Shown piece by piece: positions 30,411-41,115 of a stretch of DNA of 44,859 nucleotides; positions within the stretch are counted from its first letter, which is position 1; every line of letters begins with the position of its first letter. Below the pieces are notes generated by a model. That model did no database searches, had not been told where the DNA came from, and worked only from the letters and a program-made list of their open reading frames with translations. A program made the position numbers and the translations under genes. Source of the DNA: Chromera velia (Eukaryota; Sar; Chromeraceae); NCBI GenBank assembly GCA_018398765.1, contig JAHBMJ010000569.1, positions 1 to 44,859 on the forward strand. The letters run 5' to 3'.

Positions 30411-33400
30411 ATGCTGCTCGTGAGCTCACCAAGCGAGCACTTCAGGGGATCTCGCGCTTAGCCTTATCTCTAGAGTTGAGTGATTGATGATCTCTTGCAT
30501 GAACATGGGCTGCTGGGAGTACAGCTCCACTCTAGCAAAGCCAACTTCATTCATTCATTCATTACCCCCTTACAAACTTTTAATACAAAGCTTTAACCTA
30601 AGTTTTAACAAACTTACTAACTCAATTAATTAATTAAATCAATGAAACTTCTGTGAAAAAAAAAACACTGCATAACGTCTAACAAGACCAGTATACCTAT
30701 CACTTAACTAATTTAGATACTACTATTGATAATCAAGTAACTCACCGTGACTATAATATAGCTCTATACTTTTATCACATATTTTACAACCAAGTTAACA
30801 ACCTAGTTCACGACATGATTATTCAATTAATTATCACTTCATGCAGACTTAGTCACTAGTGACTAGTAGTAATTAATCTTCTATACTGTACAAAACTCAG
30901 GCATGTTAAAAAACGACGTCCGAGTCGTTTGGGAAGAAAGGTACCAAGGCCGCGCCATAAGACGAGAACTTTGTTGAGAAGAGCTGATTCATGAACGATC
31001 TGGCAATAAGAAAAGAATAAATGAATCATGGGAGCGCCCAACGGCGCCCAAACTCAAGCTGCATGCAGGCTTCCCCGGCTCCAAACCACTCAATGCATTC
31101 AGCACAAAAACTTAAATAAATCGGCTGCGCGGGAGGTGAATACAAGTTAATCATTGTTTGCTTCGTCGAGCATCATCGACCGAGAGAAGGAACGACAAAA
31201 ATTGAAGGAGCAGGAATTTAAGGCCGAAGAAGCTGAGCCCGGGAGGGAGGCATGAAAGAGGCATTTCGCAGTACCCCCGTGAGGCCCGGTGGAAAGGCAG
31301 AGAGACACAATTAAGGGGCAGTCTTGCTCCAGAATGTTGTGAAGGAGGAATTGCGGAGAAGGCTCAAAAAGGGAAAAGAAAAGATCGACAATGCACTTTC
31401 TTTTTCTTGCCGATAGCGGCTGGGAGGCTCAAGACCTGCAGGCGATTCGGAAAAAATCAAACGGTGCGACGCAAAAAGAAAACGAACATCTCTATGCACC
31501 CGCCCGTCTCTGAAAAAAAAATGTCTGCACCAATCCTTTTTAAACACAAACAAACAGAGGGAGATCCAGCAACAAAGAAACTCGATCAAAGATAAAAACA
31601 CCTCTTCGCATTTCGCGAGACGCACAGCCAAAAGAAATGAAAATCAACGGACACACAAAAATTAAAGAGATGCCGATCGCTTTGGGTCTCTCTCACAGAA
31701 GACCTTTGGGATTCGACCGGCTCCTTTTCGGTTTTTCTTCATCAAAATTTCTTTTGTCTTTAATTAATTGTGACAACAGAGGAGGCAGTGCATCAAAAGA
31801 AGACGAGAATCTGATGAGTTTAAGGGAAGGATAGCTGTGCCTCAATCGATCGGACAACCACTCAAAGATTGAGTCACCCATTGTCAGCCAGCATGTAGGC
31901 AGGTGAATACCTGCATGACCCATTTCTCATTCCATCACTCTCTTTCAATAGACTTTCATTCTCTGCTTTCTTTTTCTGGAGTCTCGCCGAGCAGGAGAAG
32001 GAGTACGCGCAAGGTCGACCAAAAAGAATAAGAACGGGTAGACGTATGCTCATATGAAGATGATGAGGCAACCGTTTCACCAAAGCACTGTCTTCTGCTC
32101 TGATGAAAATGCTCTTAGGGGGCGCAGTCGACGGCCACTCGCGGCCAATGAGGATAAAGCAGACTGAGGGATACTGACACGGACACACACAGGCACACAA
32201 ACAGGCACACAGAGAGATCACAACAGTCAATCACCGCAACGAGCCAGCATCGAAGTCCGGTCTCATTCGGCAAGCTGTTGAGCACCCCTCTTCACACCGC
32301 ACGCAAACAGGCACACACACCCACACACCGTGACGTAACGAAAGCACTCTCACAGAGTGGCATGTACCATAAGACTGCATCAGTCCCTCATTTCGCTGAG
32401 CTTCTTTCAAGAGCACTCACGGTGCCAGCAGAGAGGAGACCACGGCACTGTCTCTTGGTTTCTCCACTTTTTTGCAATCAGCGCCTTCCCCTTCTTTCTC
32501 TCTATGGTTATTTGGTCGTAATGCACCAATCACCAAACCGACATCTAACCCTCACTTTCTTCCCGGCACCTCTTGCGCTGTTCCTCCTTATTTCCCGCTG
32601 TGTTTTTCAGATCGTGGATGGTACGTCAACACCTGAGTGGATGGTACAAGCAATGAATCGGATCATGGCTCAATCTGTCGATTGATCAGCCAACTGCGAT
32701 CGAGCACCATCCTCCCTTCTCACTCACTTCATTGAAAAAAAGGGGGAAAATGTGGAAAAAGTGCTGTGTGATGACCTCATTTGACCAGCAACGTCCTCTT
32801 TGAATGAATCAAAGACTTTTCTCATCAAAGCAAACTGCCAGGCTGAAACATGTGTTGTTTTTCTACCACCACCTCTCAACCGGACACACGGAAACACAAA
32901 CAGACCTACAATTAACGTGTGCCAGCATGAATGAAACAATAGCGGAAGAGGAAGAAAACAGAACCATTGCACCAACTTAAGTCCCGACAATCAAATGATA
33001 AAAAAAATGAAAGCACGAACACCAAAGCAAAAGAATCGGACACGCGTCTCGTCCCGCGTATGATTGACGGCATCAGTTGCGCACGCAACAACTCTTGGTT
33101 CAGCCAGCGAACCAGAAAAGAAAAAAAAAAAAACAGAAAGAGGTGTTTGCACGTGCGGCCCATGCACGAATTAAAAAAAATAGATCGACACCCCTTTTAT
33201 TTGTCTTGATCGACTGCCCGCCCTCTTGAAGGAAACAAATGCATCCCAACCTTCTGATCACCAACTGCCCGCCAGGCCCTTCCTTCTCTCTTGATCTCCC
33301 AAACAGACCAACCTCTTCGATCGATCGATCGACAATTCCGCTCCCTGCCGAATGATCTGACTGACTGACCAGCCACCCTCTACCCCTCATTTCCTTCCGT

Positions 33401-33537
33401 CAGATGAAAGGCCGGGCCGAGAAGCGAACAGAAGAGAAGAGAAGAGCCTCCCTCCCTCACTCCATGTTCATGCAGTAACATGAAGGAAGGACCCCCCCCG
33501 CCTCCATGTATGCAGACTTCCGTCGATTCATTCCGTT

Positions 33538-33608
33538 ATTCCTTCCTTCCTTCCTTCCATCATTCATTCATTCATCCATCCATCCATCCATTCATTCATT
33601 CATGCATC
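33538..33608. repeat. Tetranucleotide tract (TTCC/CATT/CATC)
   Basis: Consecutive runs of TTCC, ATTC, ATCC and ATTC units in a gene-free interval. Confidence 0.9.
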
Positions 33609-34429
33609 AATTTAATTATCCTCGTGTCTTTCCTTCAGTCTTCTCTTTGTCCTTGAATTCTTCTTCTTCTTCTCTCTCTCTCTCTCTCTTCTCGATATAT
33701 CACGAGGAGGTTGGAAGAGGGGACAGGAAGGAAGACAGACGCAAAAGAAGCCGGAAGGAAGGAAGGAGTGCCTGAAGATTTTCATTGTCTTGACCGCTTT
33801 GCACTCCAAAATATTTATCGGTAGATCTATGAATCAATCAAGTGCACGCACGCAGAGAAGAGAGGGCAAAGCAACGGTGGGAAAATGAGGCAGGTACATG
33901 GCAGTCACGGTGCGCACATTCAGGAAGGAAGATCTGTAAATAAAATCATGAAACCGAAAAAAAACCAACTCTGTGGTGGACCTTCCAACTGTACAGGAGG
34001 ATCGATCAATCCAGCCAAAGGAAGCATTTAATTTAGTGAGAGGGTATTGGGTACACCATCCCCTGTAGCTCTTTTTCTCATTCGTTTCTCTTGAATTGAA
34101 TTGCGCCTTTTTGTCACACTTCCGTCGATCTGCCTTGCGCCCACAAAACGCTCAGAAGAAAGGATGGAAGTAAAAATGAGACAAGACTGCGTTAATGGGA
34201 TATGGGCGCAAAAACACGAGCACAAAGCGCAATCGGGTCTCCGGCAAGACGCCCCCATGCAAAACGAACGAAGCAATCACGGATGCATGCCTTCATTTGA
34301 TTCGATCGAACAAAACGTACGAGGCGGTACGAGGAAGCTCACGCAATGAACCAATCAATGCAAACCAATCAAGTCAATGCGCAGATCGATGAAGAATGAA
34401 GGTCCCATTCTGTATAGTACAAACATAAG

Positions 34430-34456
34430 AAGAAAGAAAGAAAGAAAGAAAGAAAT
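34430..34456. repeat. (GAAA)n microsatellite
   Basis: About six GAAA units in a gene-free interval. Confidence 0.85.
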
Positions 34457-36677
34457 AACATGCACAGCGTGGAAGTAGGGAGAACAAACAGATCCAATGA
34501 ATCGCATCCTGCATGCATCTTCATGGTTCGACAATTAATGCGCGCAGGAATTACTTAAACGGCAGGAAAGTGGATGAAGTCTCTCTCTGTACAGTACACC
34601 GCCAAGGACAAAAACGTACGCCTGCCCTCACACGTGCATTCCCTTTCTTCTGCTCCTTCTCTGCCACACCGTGGACACACACACACACACGCACACAAAA
34701 TCCTTCTCACTTCCGTCTCGCGAAGCCTTCTCTCCCCTGCCCCCTCTGTTTGCCTTCACAGACGTCCAGAAATGATCGCAGGGCACAAAACGAGACAAGA
34801 CAGGCGTTCGGGTAGGAGGAGAAAGCGCACAAAAGCAAAAGTTCTGAAGGAAAGGCTCGAATGAATGAATCAAACTTTTGGTGGACGCTCGAAAGACGCA
34901 TGCAAGTCGAATGAATGCACCACGAAATGCCCACCCCATCGACAATGGAAGGAAACAACAAACGGTCTCTGTACAATACGCGTGGAAGGCCGGACACACG
35001 TACATGCAGGAATAAAGAAAGATTGCCCTGGCCATGCATGCACAATGAATCGAAGGATGCATCAACCAAAGCCAAAGAAATCCAAAGAAATCATTCCACC
35101 CATGCATAGATCGTCAGGAGGGTCCCGCCACCCATATGTATGCATGAAATTTCTGTACATGCAGCTAGTGACGTTGAACGAGAAACGCGCACGTACACAT
35201 TTCGTCAGCGTCCTTGCCGCCTTTTCCCCCCTCCCATCTCACACAAACAGACATGCAGAGGGAGGGAGAACATTCGAGGAAGAAGGATAGGAAGGGTGAA
35301 TGAAGGTTAACTGCAGCACACTGCATGCATCGTGGTGTAGGAAGGACTTGGATCGATGTTGTGGTTGGGAGCGATCAAAGCTCATTGACAAGTGGGGGAC
35401 GTCATTCAGAGTCCGTAGGTGTCTCGGACGAAAGAAGAGGTTTGCACTTTTTCTCTCTCTTTCTTCCCCCCCTCTTTTCTACTTTTCTCTTCCGCATCTC
35501 GTCCGTTTTCGCACAAAAGAGAAAAGGGACGGGAAGGATTAAAGAATGAAAGCGAAGACAAGAGAAGGTAAAAAGACAGGCGCTCCTCTGGTCTGCCTGT
35601 GGACTCTCTTTTTCGCTCTTTTTATAATCGATCGACAAACGATCAAATTGCATGCAAAGCCCGGCCGTGCATGAGAACCATCCATACCCATGCTCCAACG
35701 ATGGCCGGCCAAGTTGAACGCCTCCATCCATGCACGTACACTCGTGGGATGCATGCAAGTATCCGAAAGAGAGGTCAAGAAACAGAGGCGGCCGCAACAA
35801 CAGAGGAAGAACGATCGAGAGAACCCCTATGGAGAACTTTCCCTCCTCCCTTAAAAAGTTTGCCTTTCCGGCTTCCTCTTTCTTTCTCTCTCTCTCTCGG
35901 ATCTCAACATGCACGCTCACACGCTGCACATCGTTCCTCCCTCCCTCTGCATGCCGGACTTCTCCCCTCCCTCTTCCATGCACCCGGCCTCCTCCCACCA
36001 CCTAACCATTACTCACATTTCTCGGTCCGGCGGTTGGTTTCTCTTTCCCGATCCATTCTCTTAATTTAAGATTTCCATTGTATACGTACAGGGACGCAAA
36101 TGTAGTCGTCAGAAGACATGAAGACATTCAGGACCAAAAAACCAATATGCATCAATCAATCAAACAAACAAAGCATATCGATCAACGAGTGGATCAGCGG
36201 GCATGCACACAGGAGAAACTGCACGTACGTGAATGCATGTATGGAAAAAGAGACACAAGCCTATCAATTCTTCAACAGAAGAAAAGCGAAAGGCAGAAAA
36301 TGTCAAAGTACAAATACTACAGCAATGCTGACTGTACATCCTCTGGGCCGACTATCTATGCCAGTCCGAACGTTCAACCACAAAAAACCCTTTGTACCCC
36401 GGACAGCCTTTCTGCATGTCCCCCCCGATCCCTTCATTCCCGCTCTTGATCATGATGCAGATTCATACATCATGCACCATCACAATCGTGGTTATAACCC
36501 TTTCTCTTCCCCTCCCGTCTACCCATCCATTTCGGAAGAGCGGCCTCTTCTGACAGTCTGAAAGAGAGAGAGAGACACGTTCCCCTAAGATCCACCCGCC
36601 AACCCCCCATCTCCCTCCCCCCTCTCCATCAAAATGAGGTCCACCCAGTAAGAGGAATCGTTCTCTTCCTCTTCTTC

Positions 36678-38141
36678 TCAAAAAACTGCAGACGGGCCTA
36701 GACCCGCCTCCAAATCCCAAAACACTTCTCTCTCCTCATTCTTACCCTCTCCCTCACCCTCTCTCACATGACGATCTGCAGATGGACAGCAGACCCAAGC
36801 TCCCCCCCCCTCTGCCTCCTCTTCTTCATCGGAGAGACCCTCTGCTCCTGTCGTTTCTGTCGGTACATGCGAATCAATGCGACGTAGAGCATGTGAAGAC
36901 GTAGAGCGAATGAGTTCGACTTCCTTTTTCCCTCCCCCCTCTTCTTCCTCCTCCACAAGTTGAAGAAGGGGCTCTGCCTGGGGAGAGAGAACAGAAGGGA
37001 ACAGTGCTAGAGGGGGCAATGCAAAACGATCCACAACAACTTTGGCGAACAGCGCAAAGTGTGACGCGAGGTACCGCTCCATCTGAGTGAAGCGTGCGTC
37101 AGGGGCAGTAGAGACAAAAACATGGAGGCACTCGAGGCTCCAGAGGGACTGTGGGAATCTCACAGGGCCCCCAAATCTTTCCGGCAGAGGAAGGGGAGTA
37201 ATGCCAGAAGACACGCGCCAGAGATCCCGCACGGCACCCCTGAGCAGTTTCGACTTTCCACCTTTTCCCAACCACTCCCGCAAGAGCGAAGGCTCACTCT
37301 CTAACTTGTCTCTAAGTGCCGCAGCTTCCTCAGCAGATGGAAAAGTCCCCTTCAGCAATTTGAGGACCCACTGACAGACAGCGAGAGACGATGCGTACTC
37401 CCGCGGCTTCTCACGCAAAGTGCGTGAGACTCCGAGAATCTGATTGCGAAGTTTTGCTGTTGCTGCTGCTATTCTCTCTGCAACGACTGGGCACACAGAG
37501 ACAGAGACATACAGAGGGGCCCTGGAAGCGGGTCTCCCGGCATGCCACGTTTTTGTGTCGGCTGTCTCGACACGAGGCGCGTTTGGGGGGAATGCAGATT
37601 CGGGCAGCACCTTGGGTAGGGGTGCGGGGGCGCGGGAGATTGTAGAGGGGGGGGCAGAGAGGGATGACACCCCGGATGGCGACGTCTGACTCAGCGTGAC
37701 GGGGGATGGGCGCGTCTGGAGTTTTCTGACAGTTGGTGCATACGGTGCTGTGTGGGTTGTTGGGACATGCGGTGCTGTGTGGAAGGCTGTTGGGACGTGC
37801 GGTGCTTTGTGGAAGGCTGTTGGGACGTGCGGTGCTGTGTGGAAGGCTGTTGGGACGTGCGGTGCTGTGTGGAAGGCTGTTGGGACGTGCGGTGCTGTAT
37901 GGAAGGCTGTTGGGATTTGGGAGTTGGGTTCAGGAGGGAAGGAGGGGCCTCCAGGCAGTCCCCTGATCGGAGCCGCTGCTGCTGGTGCTGCTCTTTTCCC
38001 AGATTGCTTCCCCTCTTTCTCCTCGCAGCGCAGGGCAAGCTGCTCCATGCTCTGTCTCGCCCCCTTTTCCTTGCCGTGCAACTTCCCGGCAACAAGGGGG
38101 AGCCCAACAAGAAGACATATGAGTGTGAACAAGTAGTTCAT
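36678..38141 (-). CDS. Secreted repeat-containing protein of unknown function, 487 aa
   Basis: This is a single uninterrupted frame from ATG 38141 to the stop at 36678-36680. A longer in-frame start exists at 38207, but the start at 38141 places a typical signal peptide (MNYLFTLICLLVGLPLVAG) at the N terminus, so I prefer it. Residues 76-135 hold five to six near-identical 10-residue repeats of the type HVPTAFHTAP, with one HK variant and a degenerate last copy. A Pro/Ser-rich linker to about 220 is followed by a more folded, helical domain (about 220-400: LRNQILGVSRTLREK, WVLKLLKGTFPSAEEA, LLREWLGKGGKSKLLR). The C-terminal part has acidic glutamate runs. I do not recognise the family. The repeat invites copy-number change, since its DNA unit is 30 bases and frame-neutral. 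Later introns at the 3' end cannot be excluded. Confidence 0.7.
   Translation of the reverse strand: MNYLFTLICLLVGLPLVAGKLHGKEKGARQSMEQLALRCEEKEGKQSGKRAAPAAAAPIRGLPGGPSFPPEPNSQIPTAFHTAPHVPTAFHTAPHVPTAFHTAPHVPTAFHKAPHVPTAFHTAPHVPTTHTAPYAPTVRKLQTRPSPVTLSQTSPSGVSSLSAPPSTISRAPAPLPKVLPESAFPPNAPRVETADTKTWHAGRPASRAPLYVSVSVCPVVAERIAAATAKLRNQILGVSRTLREKPREYASSLAVCQWVLKLLKGTFPSAEEAAALRDKLESEPSLLREWLGKGGKSKLLRGAVRDLWRVSSGITPLPLPERFGGPVRFPQSLWSLECLHVFVSTAPDARFTQMERYLASHFALFAKVVVDRFALPPLALFPSVLSPQAEPLLQLVEEEEEGGGKKEVELIRSTSSHALRRIDSHVPTETTGAEGLSDEEEEAEGGGAWVCCPSADRHVREGEGEGKNEEREVFWDLEAGLGPSAVF
37737..37916 (-). repeat. 30-bp coding minisatellite
   Basis: About six 30-base units (plus-strand core GTTGGGACGTGCGGTGCTGT then GTGGAAGGCT) inside the secreted repeat-protein gene. 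The unit length is a multiple of three. Several other frames stay open across it on both strands; these are shadows. Confidence 0.95.
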
Positions 38142-39235
38142 GGAGGAAGGTGATGCTGGGAAGGGGGACAACGAACAAAGGCAACAAACAGCCGGGAGGG
38201 ACAACACAGAGGCCCAGCAGCCTCATGCTTCACGAAGGACTCCTCCAGAGACAGACCCCCAATCCGCGTTACGGATTTGCACCTCTTTCCGCACGACACG
38301 CGTTCGAATCCGTACTTTGGACTCATTGAGGCTGCAGAGAGAGAAAGGCAGGCAGAAAACACAAGGGATTTCTAACAGTGCCAAAGCCTTTCAGACTGAT
38401 CCTTCTTGTCCTTTCCATGTCCAAAATAAGCCAGTGCAACCCATAAACAGACGAGAAGGCACACAAAGAAGAAGCAGACTAAAGGAAGCCTAGAAAGGAA
38501 GCTGATGAGCCCGTAAACAAAGGCACGATGACTCTCTTTATGCGTGCGTACAAAGACAAAGAGTCGTCCGCAACAGCTGCCGCCAGACTGACGTTGGATC
38601 TGCCCCGTAGACGGCCTCCCCAGTTACGCCAGACAGGAGAAATGAAAAGAATACCAGGCAAAGGAGTACAACGCGCATCGTCTTTAATGAGTGCGTGCGC
38701 TGTGTTATCTATCTGCCACCTGGTTTTGCGTCCAAACAGGAGGTCAGTGAGGACAAGAAGTCTAGAAAAGCTTCACAAAGGCAACATGAGCAACTCAAGC
38801 AACAGTGCTGCAACACTTTGCAGGTTTGGACTGAAGAAGGGCTTTGGACAGAAACGAGGTCTCAATCCTACTTCGACTCTGTCAGACTCTATCAGGTTTC
38901 TTCCTTATGGGCCTGATTGGGCTTTTGACTTCCATTAATCATATGCAGCTGTGAGATTCGACACGAATGACTTCAACTTCAACCGTAAGTTCAACGGGAA
39001 GGCTCCCGGCGGAGCCTGTCAGAAAGCCCGTGTGGAAGAGCCCGCGCCATGCATCCCGCGCCCTGCATGCATGGGGGGCGCCCAAAAAAAGCCCGCGCGC
39101 CGCTCCGGCCCCGGCCCTTGCATACATGCTCCCCCCCCCGCTCTGCCGAAGCCCACGCCCAAAACATAGCCCAAAAAACCACCGCAGGCCGCCCCCAGCC
39201 CTCCCTCCCCCCTATAACGAAACGTTAATTCTTTG
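38142..39235. other. Gene-free interval, upstream of the secreted repeat protein
   Basis: No supported coding region. Bases 38142-38900 have average composition and short frames on both strands. Bases 39000-39215 are very GC-rich, with CATGCATG motifs and C runs. Confidence 0.5.
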
Positions 39236-39895
39236 AAATACTTTGAAAACGTTGTTCAAGTTCGAGACTCGAGAGGCTATAATTTAGTGCAAATGGTGGT
39301 AAATAGTATAAATAGTTATGTTAAGCTATGAAAATTAAAAAAATATAAAAAAACTTGTGTTAGATTATATTAGATTTTTTTATAAGTAAGATTTTATAAG
39401 ATTTTTAATATTTTTTTTATGATAACAAAATTCATCAAATTTATCATCAAAAAATCTTAGAAATACACTTTAATGATTTACAGGGTTTTTTAATATTATC
39501 TGATCGATGTAGATCAAATTATCCCACCAACATAAGACAAACGGCAACAGCCTGAGTGCTCTAGGGTAGTCTAAAGCACTGCTTGATTACTTTAGTTTGA
39601 ATCACTTATCACCTAACTACACGCAACATAGATAAACAAAAACAGCTTACTCATTCTTCTTGACAATAAGTTAATTACAAAATGTTTCAAGTATAAAGTT
39701 GTAAACATAAACGTCTTTTGAATTCTTTTCATTTCCTCATTGTAATGTCAGTCTATGCCTAGGTCTATGCTAGCTAATATTAGCTAAAGAAAGATGAACA
39801 GGGTGGTTAAACCTAGGGTTAAACTCATGTCACGGAGTCATGTGAAACCCCCAGCCACCCGGCGGCTTCGCTATAGGCCTCACGTCCAACCTAAA

Positions 39896-40115
39896 CGTCG
39901 GCTAAAGAAAAAAAAAAAATCCCCCCAAACCTTTTACTTTTTTTTTTTTTTTTTTTTCTTTTTCACTCAAACAATTGTTGTTCAAGTGTCGCACACGTGT
40001 TGTTCATGTGTTGCACAACTGTTGTTTGGTGTTCTTGAGAGAAAAAAAGTAAAAAAGAAAAAAAAAAAAGATCTCCTCAGATCGCATAATTATTTTTTTT
40101 TTTTTTTAGCCGACG
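39896..40115. mobile_element. Short TIR element, about 220 bp
   Basis: The left end CGTCGGCTAAAGAAAAAAAA is matched by the inverse of the right end, CGTCGGCTAAAAAAAAAAAA. The interior holds TTGTTGTTCAAGTGTCGCAC and related GTTGTTC/GTGTTGC repeats. No coding capacity and no clear target-site duplication. A MITE is the simplest reading. Confidence 0.5.
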
Positions 40116-40239
40116 CCTAGCGTCCCACCTAAACAATACTAAACAACCTTCAGTTTAGCCGTGGTTACGCAGTCGGTGTTCAGTGAGCTAGTCACTGAGA
40201 CTAGCATCAAAAGTACTAGCAAAAGCGGCCCTAAGTTTA

Positions 40240-40270
40240 GCGTGGTCGCGGTGGCCACCGTGACTACGCC
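40240..40270. repeat. Near-perfect palindrome, 15-bp arms
   Basis: GCGTGGTCGCGGTGG is followed without a spacer by CCACCGTGACTACGCC. The arms match at 13 of 15 positions. It sits in a GC-rich patch next to the TIR element at 39896-40115 and could be part of a larger mobile element or a cruciform-forming site. Confidence 0.7.
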
Positions 40271-41115
40271 AGCTAGCCCTCGCGCGCGGCGGCGTATACC
40301 TGCTTTGTACAGCCCGGTCTGCTCGCAGGTGGGCGCGTATGGTACCCAGATCTAAGTCCAGATAAATTCAGCTATATCTTGTATTAATTCAAAAAGAACG
40401 AAAGTCTAGACAGAAGTATCTTTGAGACCATGTTGTGCGATGGAATCAACGCATGCAAACACGCACGCACGCACGCATGCAGTCTCGCAGGCAAGAAAAC
40501 GGTTCACTTACGACGGATCCAAGACAGATCGAGGCAAGAGGCAGCACATTCGAATTAGGGAACGGTCACGAAAGAAATAAACAGTACGTGCATTTCTCGT
40601 GAATTAGAGTGCATATGCAGCTCATGTCAGACACTTGAAATGCCCACAGCAAAGCAAGGAGTCAGAGAATATCAAGATCGACCAACAGATGGACAGACAA
40701 AAAGAGGAAGGAAAAAGGCTGTGAAGAACAACTAATCAAACAGACCCTCCCAAACGGAGACGAAACTTGGTTCTCTTTCTCCTTCTCTTAAAACGTCTCA
40801 GACCTGCCTTCGCATTGTGTTTCTCTCTTTCTCTGGTCGGTGTCTTTGCACCGCCGATAGAGCGAGCGTCTGTGCCACTGGACGCGTCTCTTTTCACACG
40901 CAGTAAAGAGACTTTCTGGAACGTGAGGAGACACACAAAGATCGCATATTCTGAGTGAGAAAAAAAGGGAAGTCTCCTCTTCCAGAAAGGCTGCAAAGGC
41001 AAATGAATCGAGGGTGCGTTGGAGAGGTGGCAACGAGGCCGACTGCTCTCTCCCTCCTTCTGAGTGTCCCCCCACTTTCTACTCCCGCTTCGTTGCCATT
41101 CCTTCTCTCCTCTTC

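Larger units (their letters stand above)
27441..31000. other. AT-rich island, transposon-derived
   Basis: About 3.6 kb of AT-rich sequence with stops in all frames and no coding signal. It holds two elements with terminal inverted repeats (27888-28598 and 29276-29755), a tRNA-like segment (30336-30410) and isolated GC-rich patches. Its composition differs sharply from both sides, suggesting accumulated insertions rather than gene remnants. Confidence 0.65.
31001..36677. other. Long interval without supported genes
   Basis: Composition returns to that of the gene-bearing parts, but every frame is short, low-complexity or lacks supporting splice structure. Tetranucleotide tracts occur near 33540-33605 (TTCC, CATT, CATC) and 34430-34456 (GAAA). 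One 75-base exon-like segment lies at 32611-32685 (+) after a good pyrimidine tract and CAG. TGCATGCA motifs are scattered. It could hold a non-coding transcript or a poorly recognisable gene. Confidence 0.5.
39236..41115. other. AT-rich island and 3' flank of the importin gene
   Basis: Bases 39236-39800 are strongly AT-rich with no coding signal. Bases 39896-40115 form a small TIR element, followed by a GC-rich near-perfect palindrome at 40240-40270. Bases 40400-41115 return to average composition and lie downstream of the importin stop codon. No gene is supported. Confidence 0.6.

Noticed and set aside
35402..36001. 199-residue minus-strand frame
   Set aside because: Composition is low-complexity (Arg/Glu/Gly rich then Ser/Leu rich), with no signal, domain or splice support.
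37696..38136. Plus-strand frame with repeated VGTCGAVWKA units
   Set aside because: It is the antisense shadow of the 30-bp coding repeat. The minus-strand frame has the signal peptide and a long non-repeat domain.
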